This document shows positions 15,850 through 24,868 of a stretch of 58,357 nucleotides of DNA, one piece after another (the first letter of the stretch is position 1; each line of letters opens with the position of its first letter). The position numbers and the translations under genes were made by a program. This DNA is from CAYPTB01 sp964413535 (GTDB lineage Bacteria > Planctomycetota > UBA1135 > GCA-002686595), in the NCBI GenBank assembly GCA_964413535.1, contig CAYPTB010000042.1:1-58357 (forward strand), in the 5' to 3' direction. The notes beneath the pieces were generated by a model. That model was not told where the DNA came from, searched no databases, and worked only from the letters and a program-made list of their open reading frames with translations.

Positions 15850-18468
15850 TTGGAGCGCGAGCCCGTACACGACGACGATCCGGCCGTTGCGGCCGCCTTC
15901 TTGAACCGCTACCTCGAGGACGAGGCGGCGGGTCGCGCGCGGAGCCTCGCCGAATACCGCGCGCTCTTCCCCGGCCACCGGTCGCAGATCGAGCGCGAGT
16001 ACAGGGCGCTGCAGGAAACGCCCGCCGAACCGGACGCCCGCGAGGACGCCGAAGACACCCGCGCCCGTTTTGGACCCTATCGCGTCGAGCGCGAGCTCGG
16101 CCGCGGCGGCCAGGGCGTCGTGCACGAGGCCGTCGACACGCGCCTGCGCCGGCGGGTCGCGCTCAAGGTGCTGACGGGTATCGGTCCGGGCTCGGAGACG
16201 CTCTTCGCGCGCTTTCGCCGCGAAGCCGAGGTCGCGTCGCGCCTGAACCATCCGGGCATCTGCGCGGTGTACGCGAGCGGCGTCGAGCGGAACGCGGCGT
16301 ACATCGCGATGGCGTTCGTCGAAGGCGAGACGCTGGCGGCGAAGGTCGCGCGCGCACGAGCTCGGCGCGCGGCGGGCGAGGTGCTGCACGGGATCGAGCT
16401 GCCCGAGACCCGCGAGGACGGCCCCCAGCGAGCGAGAGGGAACCGCGCCGGCGCCGAAGCGTCCCGCAAGGACGCCGATCCCAAACGACGGCGCGACGGT
16501 TGGCTGCGGATCGTGCGGCTCTTCGAGCGCGCCGCCCTCGCGCTGCACGCGGCGCACGAAGCCGGCGTCGTGCACCGCGACGTGAAGCCCGGCAACGTCA
16601 TGGTCACGCCCGCGGGCGAGCCCGTGCTGCTCGACTTCGGCCTCGCGCGCGACGAGGCGTCCGACACGAGCGCGCTGACGCTCACCGGCGACGTGTTCGG
16701 CACGCCGGCCTACATGTCGCCCGAGCAGATCGCGGGCGATGGCCTCGACTGGCGCACGGACGTGTACTCGCTCGGCGCCGCCCTGTACGAGTGCTTGACG
16801 CTCGAGCGGCCGTTCCGGGCGCCGACGCGCGAGGCCCTGTACCAGTCGATCCTCGAGTCGGAGCCCGCGGACGCGCGCGAGCTCGAGCCGGAGCTCCCGG
16901 CCGATCTCGCCGTCGTGCTCGCGACGGCGCTCGAGAAGGACCTGGATCGCCGCTACCAAACGGCGGAAGAGCTCGCGCTCGAGCTCGCGCGCGTGCGCAC
17001 CTTCGAGCCGATCTTCGCGCGTCCGGCGGGCAGGTTCCTGCGCGCGTGGCGTTTCTGCCAGCGCAACCCGGCGCTGGCCGGCACCGCGTCCGTCGCGTTC
17101 CTGCTGCTCGTCCTCGCGCTCGCCGTCGCGATCCAGTGGCTGCGCACCTCCGAACAGAGCCGCGCGAACCTCGTGCAGCTCACGGGCGAGCTCGAAGCGT
17201 CGCTCGCCGACGCGCGCGCGGGCCGCCGCTCGCAGAGCGAGAAGCGCGTGCAGGCGCTCGTCGAGGAGGGCTACCGCACCTTCTTCTCGGGTCGCTGGCA
17301 GGGCGCCGACCGCTCCTTCGAGGCCGCGCTCGCCGAGGACCCCGCGAACGAGGGCGCGCTGGCCGGCCTGCTCTGGTACCACACCTACGACGCGAGCGAC
17401 GCGCTGGCCGAAGTCGACCGCATCGCCGCGCGCTACGGGCGTGCCGGCGCGTCCAGCACGAGCCCCTCGCAAGGGAGCGCGTCGAACGCCGATTCCGCGC
17501 GAGAGGTGCTCGCCGCCGACAACGCCTCCGTCGTGCACTGGGTCCGCGCGCGCATCCTCTCCGAGAACGGTCGGCACACCGAGGCCGAGCGCGAGTTCGC
17601 GCTCGCGGGCGACGAATCGAACGACGTGCGCACCTACCTCGAGGGGCTGCAGGCGATCGACAACTTCGGCTACACGGCCGGCCCCGAAGCCGCGCGCGCC
17701 GCGCTCCCGTGGTTCGAGAAGGCCGTCACGCGCGCGCGCATGCCGCAGTTCCACTACTGGCACTCGCTGATGATGGCCGCGAACCGCGCCGGCGACCGCG
17801 CGACGGTCGACCGAGCCGCCGACGCGCTCGTGCACCACTGGCCGGACTCCCCGTCGACCTGGGACGCGATCGCGCAGTTCTACTTCACGGCCGACCCCGA
17901 GCGCTCGCTCGCCGCGATGCACCGGATCCTCGAGCTCGAGGACTCCGCCATGGCCCACATCGGCATCGCGCAGCACGCGCTCGCCCGCGACGACGCGGAC
18001 CTCGCGCGCGCCGAGCTCGAGCGCGCCGTCGGCGTCGACCCCGCCTTCCACCCCGCACACCTGATGAAGGCGAGCTTCCACCAGTCGCAGGGCGAGCTCG
18101 ACCTCGCCATCGCGCACCTCGAACGCGCCGCCGACCTCGAGCCGAACGACGCGACGGCCCACGCGATGCTGCGCGCCGCCTGCGAGCAAGCAGGCGATCG
18201 CGCGCGCTCGCTCCCACTCTTTCGCGCCCTCGCCGAGCGCCACCCGAACTCCCCCTGGGCCAACCTCGAGCTCGCGCGTCTCCTGCGCGCGAACGGCGAG
18301 CACGCGGCCGCGGTCACGCCGCTATCGTCCGCGCTCGCCGCCGCTCCCCACGAGCAAGCGATCCTCGAGGAACTGCGCGCGGCGCTCACCGCCGCCGGCG
18401 ACGCGCGCGGGTCGTGGACCGACGACGAGCTGCGCGCGCGGGTCGCGCAGCCTCCGCCCGCGCGCTGA
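15850..18468 (+). CDS. Hanks-type serine/threonine protein kinase with TPR C-terminal region
   Basis: The protein is about 872 residues from a TTG start. The kinase domain (about 75-370) has the glycine loop GRGGQGVV, the ATP lysine K106 (VALKVL), catalytic HRDVKPGN with D244, metal-binding DFG at 262-264, and YMSPEQ in the activation segment. A charged, Arg-rich insert of about 50 residues precedes the catalytic loop. One transmembrane helix follows at about 412-434. An exported region of roughly 430 residues made of TPR-like helical repeats ends the protein. This is the planctomycete receptor-kinase layout, with the repeats probably sensing outside the membrane. Start alternatives are weak: ATG 15691 would overlap the divergent gene. 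No sigma factor is adjacent. Confidence 0.88.
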   Translation: MEREPVHDDDPAVAAAFLNRYLEDEAAGRARSLAEYRALFPGHRSQIEREYRALQETPAEPDAREDAEDTRARFGPYRVERELGRGGQGVVHEAVDTRLRRRVALKVLTGIGPGSETLFARFRREAEVASRLNHPGICAVYASGVERNAAYIAMAFVEGETLAAKVARARARRAAGEVLHGIELPETREDGPQRARGNRAGAEASRKDADPKRRRDGWLRIVRLFERAALALHAAHEAGVVHRDVKPGNVMVTPAGEPVLLDFGLARDEASDTSALTLTGDVFGTPAYMSPEQIAGDGLDWRTDVYSLGAALYECLTLERPFRAPTREALYQSILESEPADARELEPELPADLAVVLATALEKDLDRRYQTAEELALELARVRTFEPIFARPAGRFLRAWRFCQRNPALAGTASVAFLLLVLALAVAIQWLRTSEQSRANLVQLTGELEASLADARAGRRSQSEKRVQALVEEGYRTFFSGRWQGADRSFEAALAEDPANEGALAGLLWYHTYDASDALAEVDRIAARYGRAGASSTSPSQGSASNADSAREVLAADNASVVHWVRARILSENGRHTEAEREFALAGDESNDVRTYLEGLQAIDNFGYTAGPEAARAALPWFEKAVTRARMPQFHYWHSLMMAANRAGDRATVDRAADALVHHWPDSPSTWDAIAQFYFTADPERSLAAMHRILELEDSAMAHIGIAQHALARDDADLARAELERAVGVDPAFHPAHLMKASFHQSQGELDLAIAHLERAADLEPNDATAHAMLRAACEQAGDRARSLPLFRALAERHPNSPWANLELARLLRANGEHAAAVTPLSSALAAAPHEQAILEELRAALTAAGDARGSWTDDELRARVAQPPPAR

Positions 18469-18708
18469 ATGCGATCGCGCCTGCAGCCGCTTGGGTCGAC
18501 GCCCCGCCGCAGCGCTTCCGACCACGCACCGCCGGCACGCGTCCGGCCGGCGCCGAACGACGCGGTGTGGGCCCGCACAACCCGCGGGCGTCGGTGAAGA
18601 CGACGACGGGCGGCTTCCGTGCGGCCATGAGGCAGCGACCGAGCACCCGTGCGCCGGCGAGTAGATCGCGATAGGCCCTCGAAAGCCAACGACGTCGGGT
18701 GCACCGCG

Positions 18709-18731
18709 AGGCTCGCGATCGACGCGAGCCT
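18709..18731. terminator. GC-rich hairpin (terminator or leader structure)
   Basis: AGGCTCGCG and CGCGAGCCT form a perfect 9-bp stem with a 5-base loop. No T-run follows, so it may be a Rho-type pause or simply a structure between two transcripts. Its position, 240 bases after the kinase stop and 118 before the next -10, fits separating the two units. Confidence 0.35.
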
Positions 18732-18848
18732 GCGTCGCGGGACTTCGTTTCGCTCGCGGCGCCCCCTGGGGCGGGTGGGGTATCCCTCCATGGGACGAGT
18801 CGATCCGGTGCCTGCGTTCCATCGTCGAGCGGGAATCGGCGCGCGTGA

Positions 18849-18854
18849 TAGGAT
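18849..18854 (+). promoter_or_regulatory. Putative -10 (TAGGAT) for the FG-GAP operon
   Basis: TAGGAT lies 28 bases before the ATG at 18882, with AGGAGG at 18872-18877 as the ribosome site. This is the clearest start-region layout in the window. Confidence 0.55.
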
Positions 18855-18881
18855 CTCGCCTGGAGAGGAAGAGGAGGAGAT

Positions 18882-21800
18882 ATGAACGCTGCGTGCTTCG
18901 TGGCCGTTCTCGGGATGCTCTTCGGCGCAGGACCAGCTCGGGCTCCGGCGCCATCGCCGGCGGACACGCCTAGCGGAGCTGTGGTCTCGGAGCGCATCGA
19001 AGGCATCCGGCGCGAGGAGTATTCCTTCCGCCCGGTCCCCGCCGAGTCGAGCGTGTGGTCCGCGCCCAACCGAGCGCAGGGCGTGCGCGCGCGGATCTCT
19101 GCGCAGGGCCTCGAGCTCTTCCCGCGCGCAGTCGCCGCGAGCGGCGCGGATGCGCCTTGGCGTCTTTCGCTCCGCACGATCACCGTGCGCCGAGGCGACG
19201 TGGCAGTCCAACTCGGCGAGCCCACGCTGTCGTCGCGCGGCGCCACGCTGACCCTGAGCTACGGCTCGGTCGTCGAATGGTTCGACAACTCGTCGACCGG
19301 TATCGAGCAGAGCTGGCGGATCGAGGAGCGCGTTCCAGGCGAAGGACCGCTCGCCGTGGAGCTCATGCTCGGCGGCGGCTTCAAGCTCCGTCCATCGAGC
19401 GACGGCAGCCGAGCGACGCTGGTTCGAGGAGACGTCTCGCTTTCCTATGGAGGCCTGAGAGTCTGGGATGCAACCGGCCGCGAGCTCGGCGCGCGCATCG
19501 TAGCCACGGCGCAGCTCACCGGCATCGAAGTCGACGACCGGGGCGCCACCTATCCCGTCACGATCGATCCCACGCTCGCCTGGACGGCGGAAGGCAATCA
19601 AGCCAGTGCGCACCTGGGAGGGTCCGTTGCCAGCGCCGGTGACATCGACGACGACGGCTTCGACGACGTGCTGATTGGGGCCGCGCTCTACGACAACGGC
19701 CAGACGGATGAAGGCTTGGTCTTCGTCTATCGCGGATCGCCGGCGGGTCTCTCCACGAGCCCCGCGTGGACCTTGGAGATCGATTCAGCCAGCGCGCGGT
19801 TCGGGGCCAGCGTGGCCGGGGCCGGGCGGTTCGACGGCGACTCCTTCGACGACATCGTCATTGGCGCGCCGGGGATCGGCGCGGCGTACGTGTATCACGG
19901 TTCTGCGAACGGTCCTGTCTTGACCACCGTCCTCTCGAAACCAACCACCAACTTCGGGCTGAGCGTCGCTGTTGCCGGGGACGTGGACGACGACGGCTTC
20001 GACGACGTGATCGTCGGCGCGCCGAACTTCGATACCGACGATGGAGCTGCCTACGTCTTTCTCGGTTCGGCGACGGGTCTCTCGACGAGCCCTGACAGCT
20101 CCTTGGAGCCCGGCCTGGCGAACGCACACTTCGGTTCGAGCGTTGCTGGTCTTGGAAGCGTCAATGACGACAACTTCGACGACGTGATCGTGGGAGCCTA
20201 CTCCTACACCGACGGTGAGTCGGAGGAGGGGGGCGTCTTCGTCCATTACGGCTCGGCGAGCGGAATAGGGAACAACGCCGACTGGATGGCCGAGTCCAAT
20301 GTCGTGTTTGCCCATTTCGGTGAGAACGCGTCCGGTGCTGGAGATGTGAATGGTGACGGCTACGACGACGTGATCGTCGGTGCCGTAGGGTACGAGGTGG
20401 GGCCCACGGACGAAGGTGGCGCCTTCGTCTACCACGGCTCTTCGAGCGGCCTCGTCATGCCCAGTGGGACGCCGGCCAATGCGGACTGGAGCGCCCAGTC
20501 GAATCAACTTTCCGCGTTCTTTGGTAGTTCCGTAGCGAGCGCGGGCGACGTGAACGGGGATGGCTACGGGGATGTGATCGTCGGCGCCCTTCTGTTCGAC
20601 AACGGAGAAGCGGATGAGGGCCGCGCCTTCGTGTACTTGGGCTCGCCGACGGGTCTTGCGTCCAATGCCGTGTGGACCCACGAAAGCAACACGGCCGATG
20701 CTCGTTGCAGCGACGTTGCGATGGCGGGTGACGTCAACGGCGACGGCTACAGCGACCTGCTCGTGGGAGCGGACCATTTCACCGGCGATCAGTTCGCGGA
20801 GGGCCGGGCATTCCTCTACGTCGGCGTCCCGCACCTCGTGCTCGCGCAGAAGAAGATCAGCGAGGCGACGGGCGGGTTCCAGGGGCCACTATCGGTCGGC
20901 GGCGACTTCTTCGGCTGGGCGGTGTCGAGCATCGGTGACGTGAACGGCGACGGAGTCTTGGACGTCGCCGTTGGCGCCCGTTGGACCGAGAGGGGAACGA
21001 ACGTGGCGCCTGGAGCCGTATGGATCCTGCTCTTGAACGAGGACGGGACGGTCGACAGCGAAGTGAAGATCGGTTCGGGGATTGGGGGCTTCACGGAAAC
21101 ACTCGACGATATCGAAGAGTTCGGCGCCGCGCTCGCCGCTCCCGGTGATCTGGACGGAGACGGAGTTCCCGACCTATGCGTCGGTGCCGCGGGCAACAAC
21201 GATGGAGGCACCAGCCGCGGTGCCGTGTGGATCCTCTACCTGAATTCCGACGGCACGGTGAAGACGCACGGAAAGATCAGCTCCACTTCCGTGGGATTCA
21301 CGGGGCAGCTCGCCGACCTCGATTACTTCGGAGGAGCCGTCGAAGATCTAGGGGACTTGGACGGTGCGGGTCCGAGTGTCCGCGCGCTGGCAGTCAGCGC
21401 TGCGGGTGACGATGACGGTGGAGCGAACTTCGGCGCGCTCTGGATCCTCTTTCTGGACGCGAGCGAGACTGTCATCGACCATGCGAAGATCGTCCCCGGG
21501 TCGGGAGGATTCACCGGACCCATGTCAGCCGACTTGTTCGGGGCGAGCCTTGCGCAACTCGGCGATCTGGACGGGCCGGGGGGGAGTGCCATGGTTCTTG
21601 CCGTGGGCGCGCCGAACGACGACGAAGCCGGTACCAACACCGGCGCTCTGTGGATACTGGGCTTGAACTCTGGAGGTGGCGTCAATTCCGAGCGCAAGAT
21701 CACGGCGGGACGCAGCGGCTTCGGTGGATTGCTCTCCTCGCCCGACTTCTATGGGTTCGGGACGTCGATCGCGAGCTTGGGACCGTTGGACGAGCACGGC

Positions 21801-24800
21801 GCCTGTACCCTTGCCGTAGGCCTTTCCGAGGACGACGACGCAGGATCCAACGCGGGAGCCGTCTGGATCCTCGTACTCGACGAGACGGGATTCGTCCTCG
21901 GAGCGGAGAAGATCACGGACGGAACCCACAACTTGACGGGACTCGAGCCAGGAGTCTTGTTCGGACAGGGCGTCGGTTCTCTCGGTGACTTCGACGGCGA
22001 CGGAAGACGCGATCTCGTCGTCGGCGCCCCCGGTGACACCGAAGGAGGCACGGTGAACCCGGGCGCGATCTGGCTGCTCCATCTGAACGATGGATCGTTG
22101 AGTCTCGCAAGCGCGACGACTTGGACGGGTGCGACGGACGACCAGTGGGCGCTCGCGAGCAACTGGGGCAACGGCGTGCCCGACGCGAGCAAGACCGCGA
22201 TCATCCCCGACGCGGCGACGACGCCCAACGATCCGCGCGTCACGGCCGCGGAGGCGTGCAACACGCTGTGGGTCCAATCGGCCGGCACCGTGGAGGTCGC
22301 GGGCGCCGGTGAGTTGGACGTATTCGGCGGCGCCACGGTCTCGGGCCTGATCGCGGGCGCGGGCGAGCTCGTGTTCGCGGCCGCGGGCACGATCGCCGGC
22401 AGCTCGACGATCGCTCCCGACGTCCAAGCGGACGAGAGCCTCACGGTCCAGGGCGGCCCGCTCGCCCTCGCGGGCGCGCTGACGGCGGACCAAGACATCA
22501 CGCTGCTCCCCGGCTCGGACTTCGGCGTCGCCAGCAATCTCTCGGTCGCCGGCAACCTGACGGTCAATGGTGCGCTCGCCGCTTTCGCGGAGGTCGGCGT
22601 CGGGGGCACGCTGTTCGGCGAGGCCGAGAAGGGCACGTTGACGATCGACAGCCCGGGCTGCGAGGACGTCGTCGTCGGGCAGGTGTGCTACGGCGGGTTC
22701 GTGGTGAGCAACTGCTCTCCGCTCGTCATGCAGAGCCAATCCTCGTCCGCCGAGTTCGATCTCGCGGACGGTTGGGACGGTGCCGTGAGCATCAGCGCCC
22801 CGGGCAACGTCGTGCTGAAGACGGCATTCCTCGCGGTCGATGGCGACCTGACGATCAAAACGGGGACGACGCTCACGGTCGTGGTCGACTGCACCATCCA
22901 GGCCAAGATGAACGAGATCGTGGTGGAGGCGCTGGCCACGCTCGACGTGACTGGCAAGGAGCTCTCGATCACGGAGCCGACCTCGATCCGCGTTGCTGGC
23001 ACGCTGAACATCGGCCCGGCAGGGCAACTGGCGCTCGGGGCGGCCACTCTGACCGTCGAGGCGGGCGGCAAGCTGAACGTCGACCCGGACGGGGAGCTAC
23101 TGCTCGATGGCACCACGCTGATCGTCGAGGATGGGGGCACGCTGTGCCTCGCTGGATCGAACACGGCTCCGGCGGTCGTCGCCGGATTGCCCTCGGGCCA
23201 CTTCACGCTCGACCTGCAAGACGGCTCCACGCTGGCGGCGAAGAACTTCGTGTTCCGCCGGATGGCGTCGAGCGGGATCGTCATCGACGAGGATGTCGTC
23301 CTCGCAGCGGCTCCGCTCGACCTGCGCGGCGGATCCTTCTCGTTTCCCGCCGTGGGCGGCGTGCTGCTCGACCTCTCCCGTCCGACGCCGCAGGAGTTCC
23401 GCTACTTGGCCTTCGAGGACAAGGACGGCGACGGAGCCTTCAATGTGCGCGTTCCCGGCACGAGCGCTGCGCTCACCATGACGAACTGGTCGGGCTCCTT
23501 CGCGGGCGAGAGCGACGACGACGATCCGTCGAACTTGCTCACCTGGGGACCCGTCCAGAACACCGCGCTCACCGCGTTCACCGCCCAGCGCAAGCCCCTC
23601 GACGCCGCGAATCAAATCCACCTCGCCTGGACGACGAGCAGCGAGGTCGACTGTGCGGCCTTCGTCGTCGAGCGCGCCATCTACGAACCCGCGGGACCCT
23701 TCGTAAGGATCGGCGACGTCGCCGCGGCAGGCCCGGGCGACTACAGGTTCGAGGACGTCGAGGTCGCCCCGCACCTCGCCTACAGCTATCGATTGAGCGA
23801 GCGCCTGACGCACGACGTGCTGCGCGAGCTCGGCGAGGTCGTGGTCGAGGATGTCATCCCTCCGCCGATGATCGGGAAGCAGTCGCCCTCGTCTCTGAAC
23901 ACCTCGCCGTCGCCGTCGACGGCGTCGGGGCGTGGGGAATCGATCTCGCTTCCCTGGACTCCCCCGGCTCCGCCGCCGGCGCCGTTCCAAGTCGGCCCCG
24001 GCGGAGACTTCGCCACGGTGAACGATGCCCTCGCCGTGCTCGGCGCGAACGAGTCGATCGAGCTCGAGCTCCTGTCGGGCGAGCACGCGCCGTTCGAGAT
24101 CGATCGCATGGCGGCGCAGAGTCTGTGCCTCGCCGCCACCACCGGCGCCGTGATCGACGCGAGCCGAGCGAGCGTGCGCATCGCCGGCTTGTCGAGCGAT
24201 CAGAGCGTCGAGCTCGCCGGTCTCGTCATCCGCTCGCCGGAAGGCCATCCCGGTCTCGTGATCGAGGACTGCGCGGGCGTCGTACTGCTGCAGGACGTCG
24301 TGCTCTCCGGAGTCGGCGATGCCTGTGCGCTCGAGCTGTCACGCGCCCGAGCCGTCGCTCTGCAACGCGGAGCGATCCGCGGCGTGCTGCATGTGACGGA
24401 GGGTTCCCACGCGTCGCTGAACGGCACGCAAGCGCGGGCCATCGTCGTCGAAGGCGAATCAATCCTCGCGACGAGCGGTCCGACGGTCGTCCCGCGGGTC
24501 GAGCAGGGCTCGCGTTGGATCGCGAGCGATGCCGCGCCCGTGCTCGAGCTCGATCCGCTGTGCGTGACCGTGCGCGCGCATTCCGGCCGCGCCTGGCTGC
24601 TCGTCGGCACGGACCTCGGCTTCCAGATGCACTCCGCCTTCAGCGGCGTGCTGCTGCTGGACGCTTCGTCGCTGACCATCGTCCCCGCGAAAGCCCTCGA
24701 GCAAGGCTGCGCGACCTGGCCGCTCGGCCAATCCGAGCAAACCATTTACGCGCAGGCCCTCGTCCTCGAGCCGCTCGTCGGTCTGCGTCTGTCCAATGTG

Positions 24801-24821
24801 CTGAGGATCGGGGACGGTTGA
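18882..24821 (+). CDS. Giant secreted FG-GAP/beta-helix surface protein (1979 aa)
   Basis: Domains in order: a signal peptide; an N-terminal beta-domain to about 235, ending YPVTIDPT; and seven integrin-type FG-GAP repeats to about 640, with calcium loops such as DVNGDGYDDVIVGA. Seven is the number that closes an integrin-like beta-propeller. Six longer repeats of a second type follow to about 1070, each with GGF, GDLDGDG and GAVWILLLN elements. Then come a WTG..D.WALASNWGNGVP unit opening a beta-rich region (1076-1545), a fibronectin-like segment (about 1560-1660), a Pro/Ser linker, and a right-handed beta-helix opened by VGPGGDFATV (1706 to the end). No protease or sortase signal is seen. 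It is likely an adhesin or structural surface protein. AGGAGG four bases before the ATG fixes the start. It is followed 47 bases later by a shorter paralog. Confidence 0.88.
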   Translation: MNAACFVAVLGMLFGAGPARAPAPSPADTPSGAVVSERIEGIRREEYSFRPVPAESSVWSAPNRAQGVRARISAQGLELFPRAVAASGADAPWRLSLRTITVRRGDVAVQLGEPTLSSRGATLTLSYGSVVEWFDNSSTGIEQSWRIEERVPGEGPLAVELMLGGGFKLRPSSDGSRATLVRGDVSLSYGGLRVWDATGRELGARIVATAQLTGIEVDDRGATYPVTIDPTLAWTAEGNQASAHLGGSVASAGDIDDDGFDDVLIGAALYDNGQTDEGLVFVYRGSPAGLSTSPAWTLEIDSASARFGASVAGAGRFDGDSFDDIVIGAPGIGAAYVYHGSANGPVLTTVLSKPTTNFGLSVAVAGDVDDDGFDDVIVGAPNFDTDDGAAYVFLGSATGLSTSPDSSLEPGLANAHFGSSVAGLGSVNDDNFDDVIVGAYSYTDGESEEGGVFVHYGSASGIGNNADWMAESNVVFAHFGENASGAGDVNGDGYDDVIVGAVGYEVGPTDEGGAFVYHGSSSGLVMPSGTPANADWSAQSNQLSAFFGSSVASAGDVNGDGYGDVIVGALLFDNGEADEGRAFVYLGSPTGLASNAVWTHESNTADARCSDVAMAGDVNGDGYSDLLVGADHFTGDQFAEGRAFLYVGVPHLVLAQKKISEATGGFQGPLSVGGDFFGWAVSSIGDVNGDGVLDVAVGARWTERGTNVAPGAVWILLLNEDGTVDSEVKIGSGIGGFTETLDDIEEFGAALAAPGDLDGDGVPDLCVGAAGNNDGGTSRGAVWILYLNSDGTVKTHGKISSTSVGFTGQLADLDYFGGAVEDLGDLDGAGPSVRALAVSAAGDDDGGANFGALWILFLDASETVIDHAKIVPGSGGFTGPMSADLFGASLAQLGDLDGPGGSAMVLAVGAPNDDEAGTNTGALWILGLNSGGGVNSERKITAGRSGFGGLLSSPDFYGFGTSIASLGPLDEHGACTLAVGLSEDDDAGSNAGAVWILVLDETGFVLGAEKITDGTHNLTGLEPGVLFGQGVGSLGDFDGDGRRDLVVGAPGDTEGGTVNPGAIWLLHLNDGSLSLASATTWTGATDDQWALASNWGNGVPDASKTAIIPDAATTPNDPRVTAAEACNTLWVQSAGTVEVAGAGELDVFGGATVSGLIAGAGELVFAAAGTIAGSSTIAPDVQADESLTVQGGPLALAGALTADQDITLLPGSDFGVASNLSVAGNLTVNGALAAFAEVGVGGTLFGEAEKGTLTIDSPGCEDVVVGQVCYGGFVVSNCSPLVMQSQSSSAEFDLADGWDGAVSISAPGNVVLKTAFLAVDGDLTIKTGTTLTVVVDCTIQAKMNEIVVEALATLDVTGKELSITEPTSIRVAGTLNIGPAGQLALGAATLTVEAGGKLNVDPDGELLLDGTTLIVEDGGTLCLAGSNTAPAVVAGLPSGHFTLDLQDGSTLAAKNFVFRRMASSGIVIDEDVVLAAAPLDLRGGSFSFPAVGGVLLDLSRPTPQEFRYLAFEDKDGDGAFNVRVPGTSAALTMTNWSGSFAGESDDDDPSNLLTWGPVQNTALTAFTAQRKPLDAANQIHLAWTTSSEVDCAAFVVERAIYEPAGPFVRIGDVAAAGPGDYRFEDVEVAPHLAYSYRLSERLTHDVLRELGEVVVEDVIPPPMIGKQSPSSLNTSPSPSTASGRGESISLPWTPPAPPPAPFQVGPGGDFATVNDALAVLGANESIELELLSGEHAPFEIDRMAAQSLCLAATTGAVIDASRASVRIAGLSSDQSVELAGLVIRSPEGHPGLVIEDCAGVVLLQDVVLSGVGDACALELSRARAVALQRGAIRGVLHVTEGSHASLNGTQARAIVVEGESILATSGPTVVPRVEQGSRWIASDAAPVLELDPLCVTVRAHSGRAWLLVGTDLGFQMHSAFSGVLLLDASSLTIVPAKALEQGCATWPLGQSEQTIYAQALVLEPLVGLRLSNVLRIGDG

Positions 24822-24868
24822 CGGAAGCGAGGCGCGAGCGGTGATGCCGTGATGGGAGAGAGCTGGTT

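Larger units (their letters stand above)
18469..18881. other. Intergenic region before the giant FG-GAP genes
   Basis: This stretch of 413 bases holds no convincing gene. It contains a strong hairpin at 18709-18731 and, near its right end, TAGGAT (18849-18854) followed by AGGAGG that drive the next gene. Frames crossing it are Arg/Ser-rich noise. Confidence 0.4.

Noticed and set aside
18322..18954. Possible gene on the minus strand near 18400-18950
   Set aside because: No domain, no Shine-Dalgarno, and it overlaps both the kinase tail and the FG-GAP start on the other strand.
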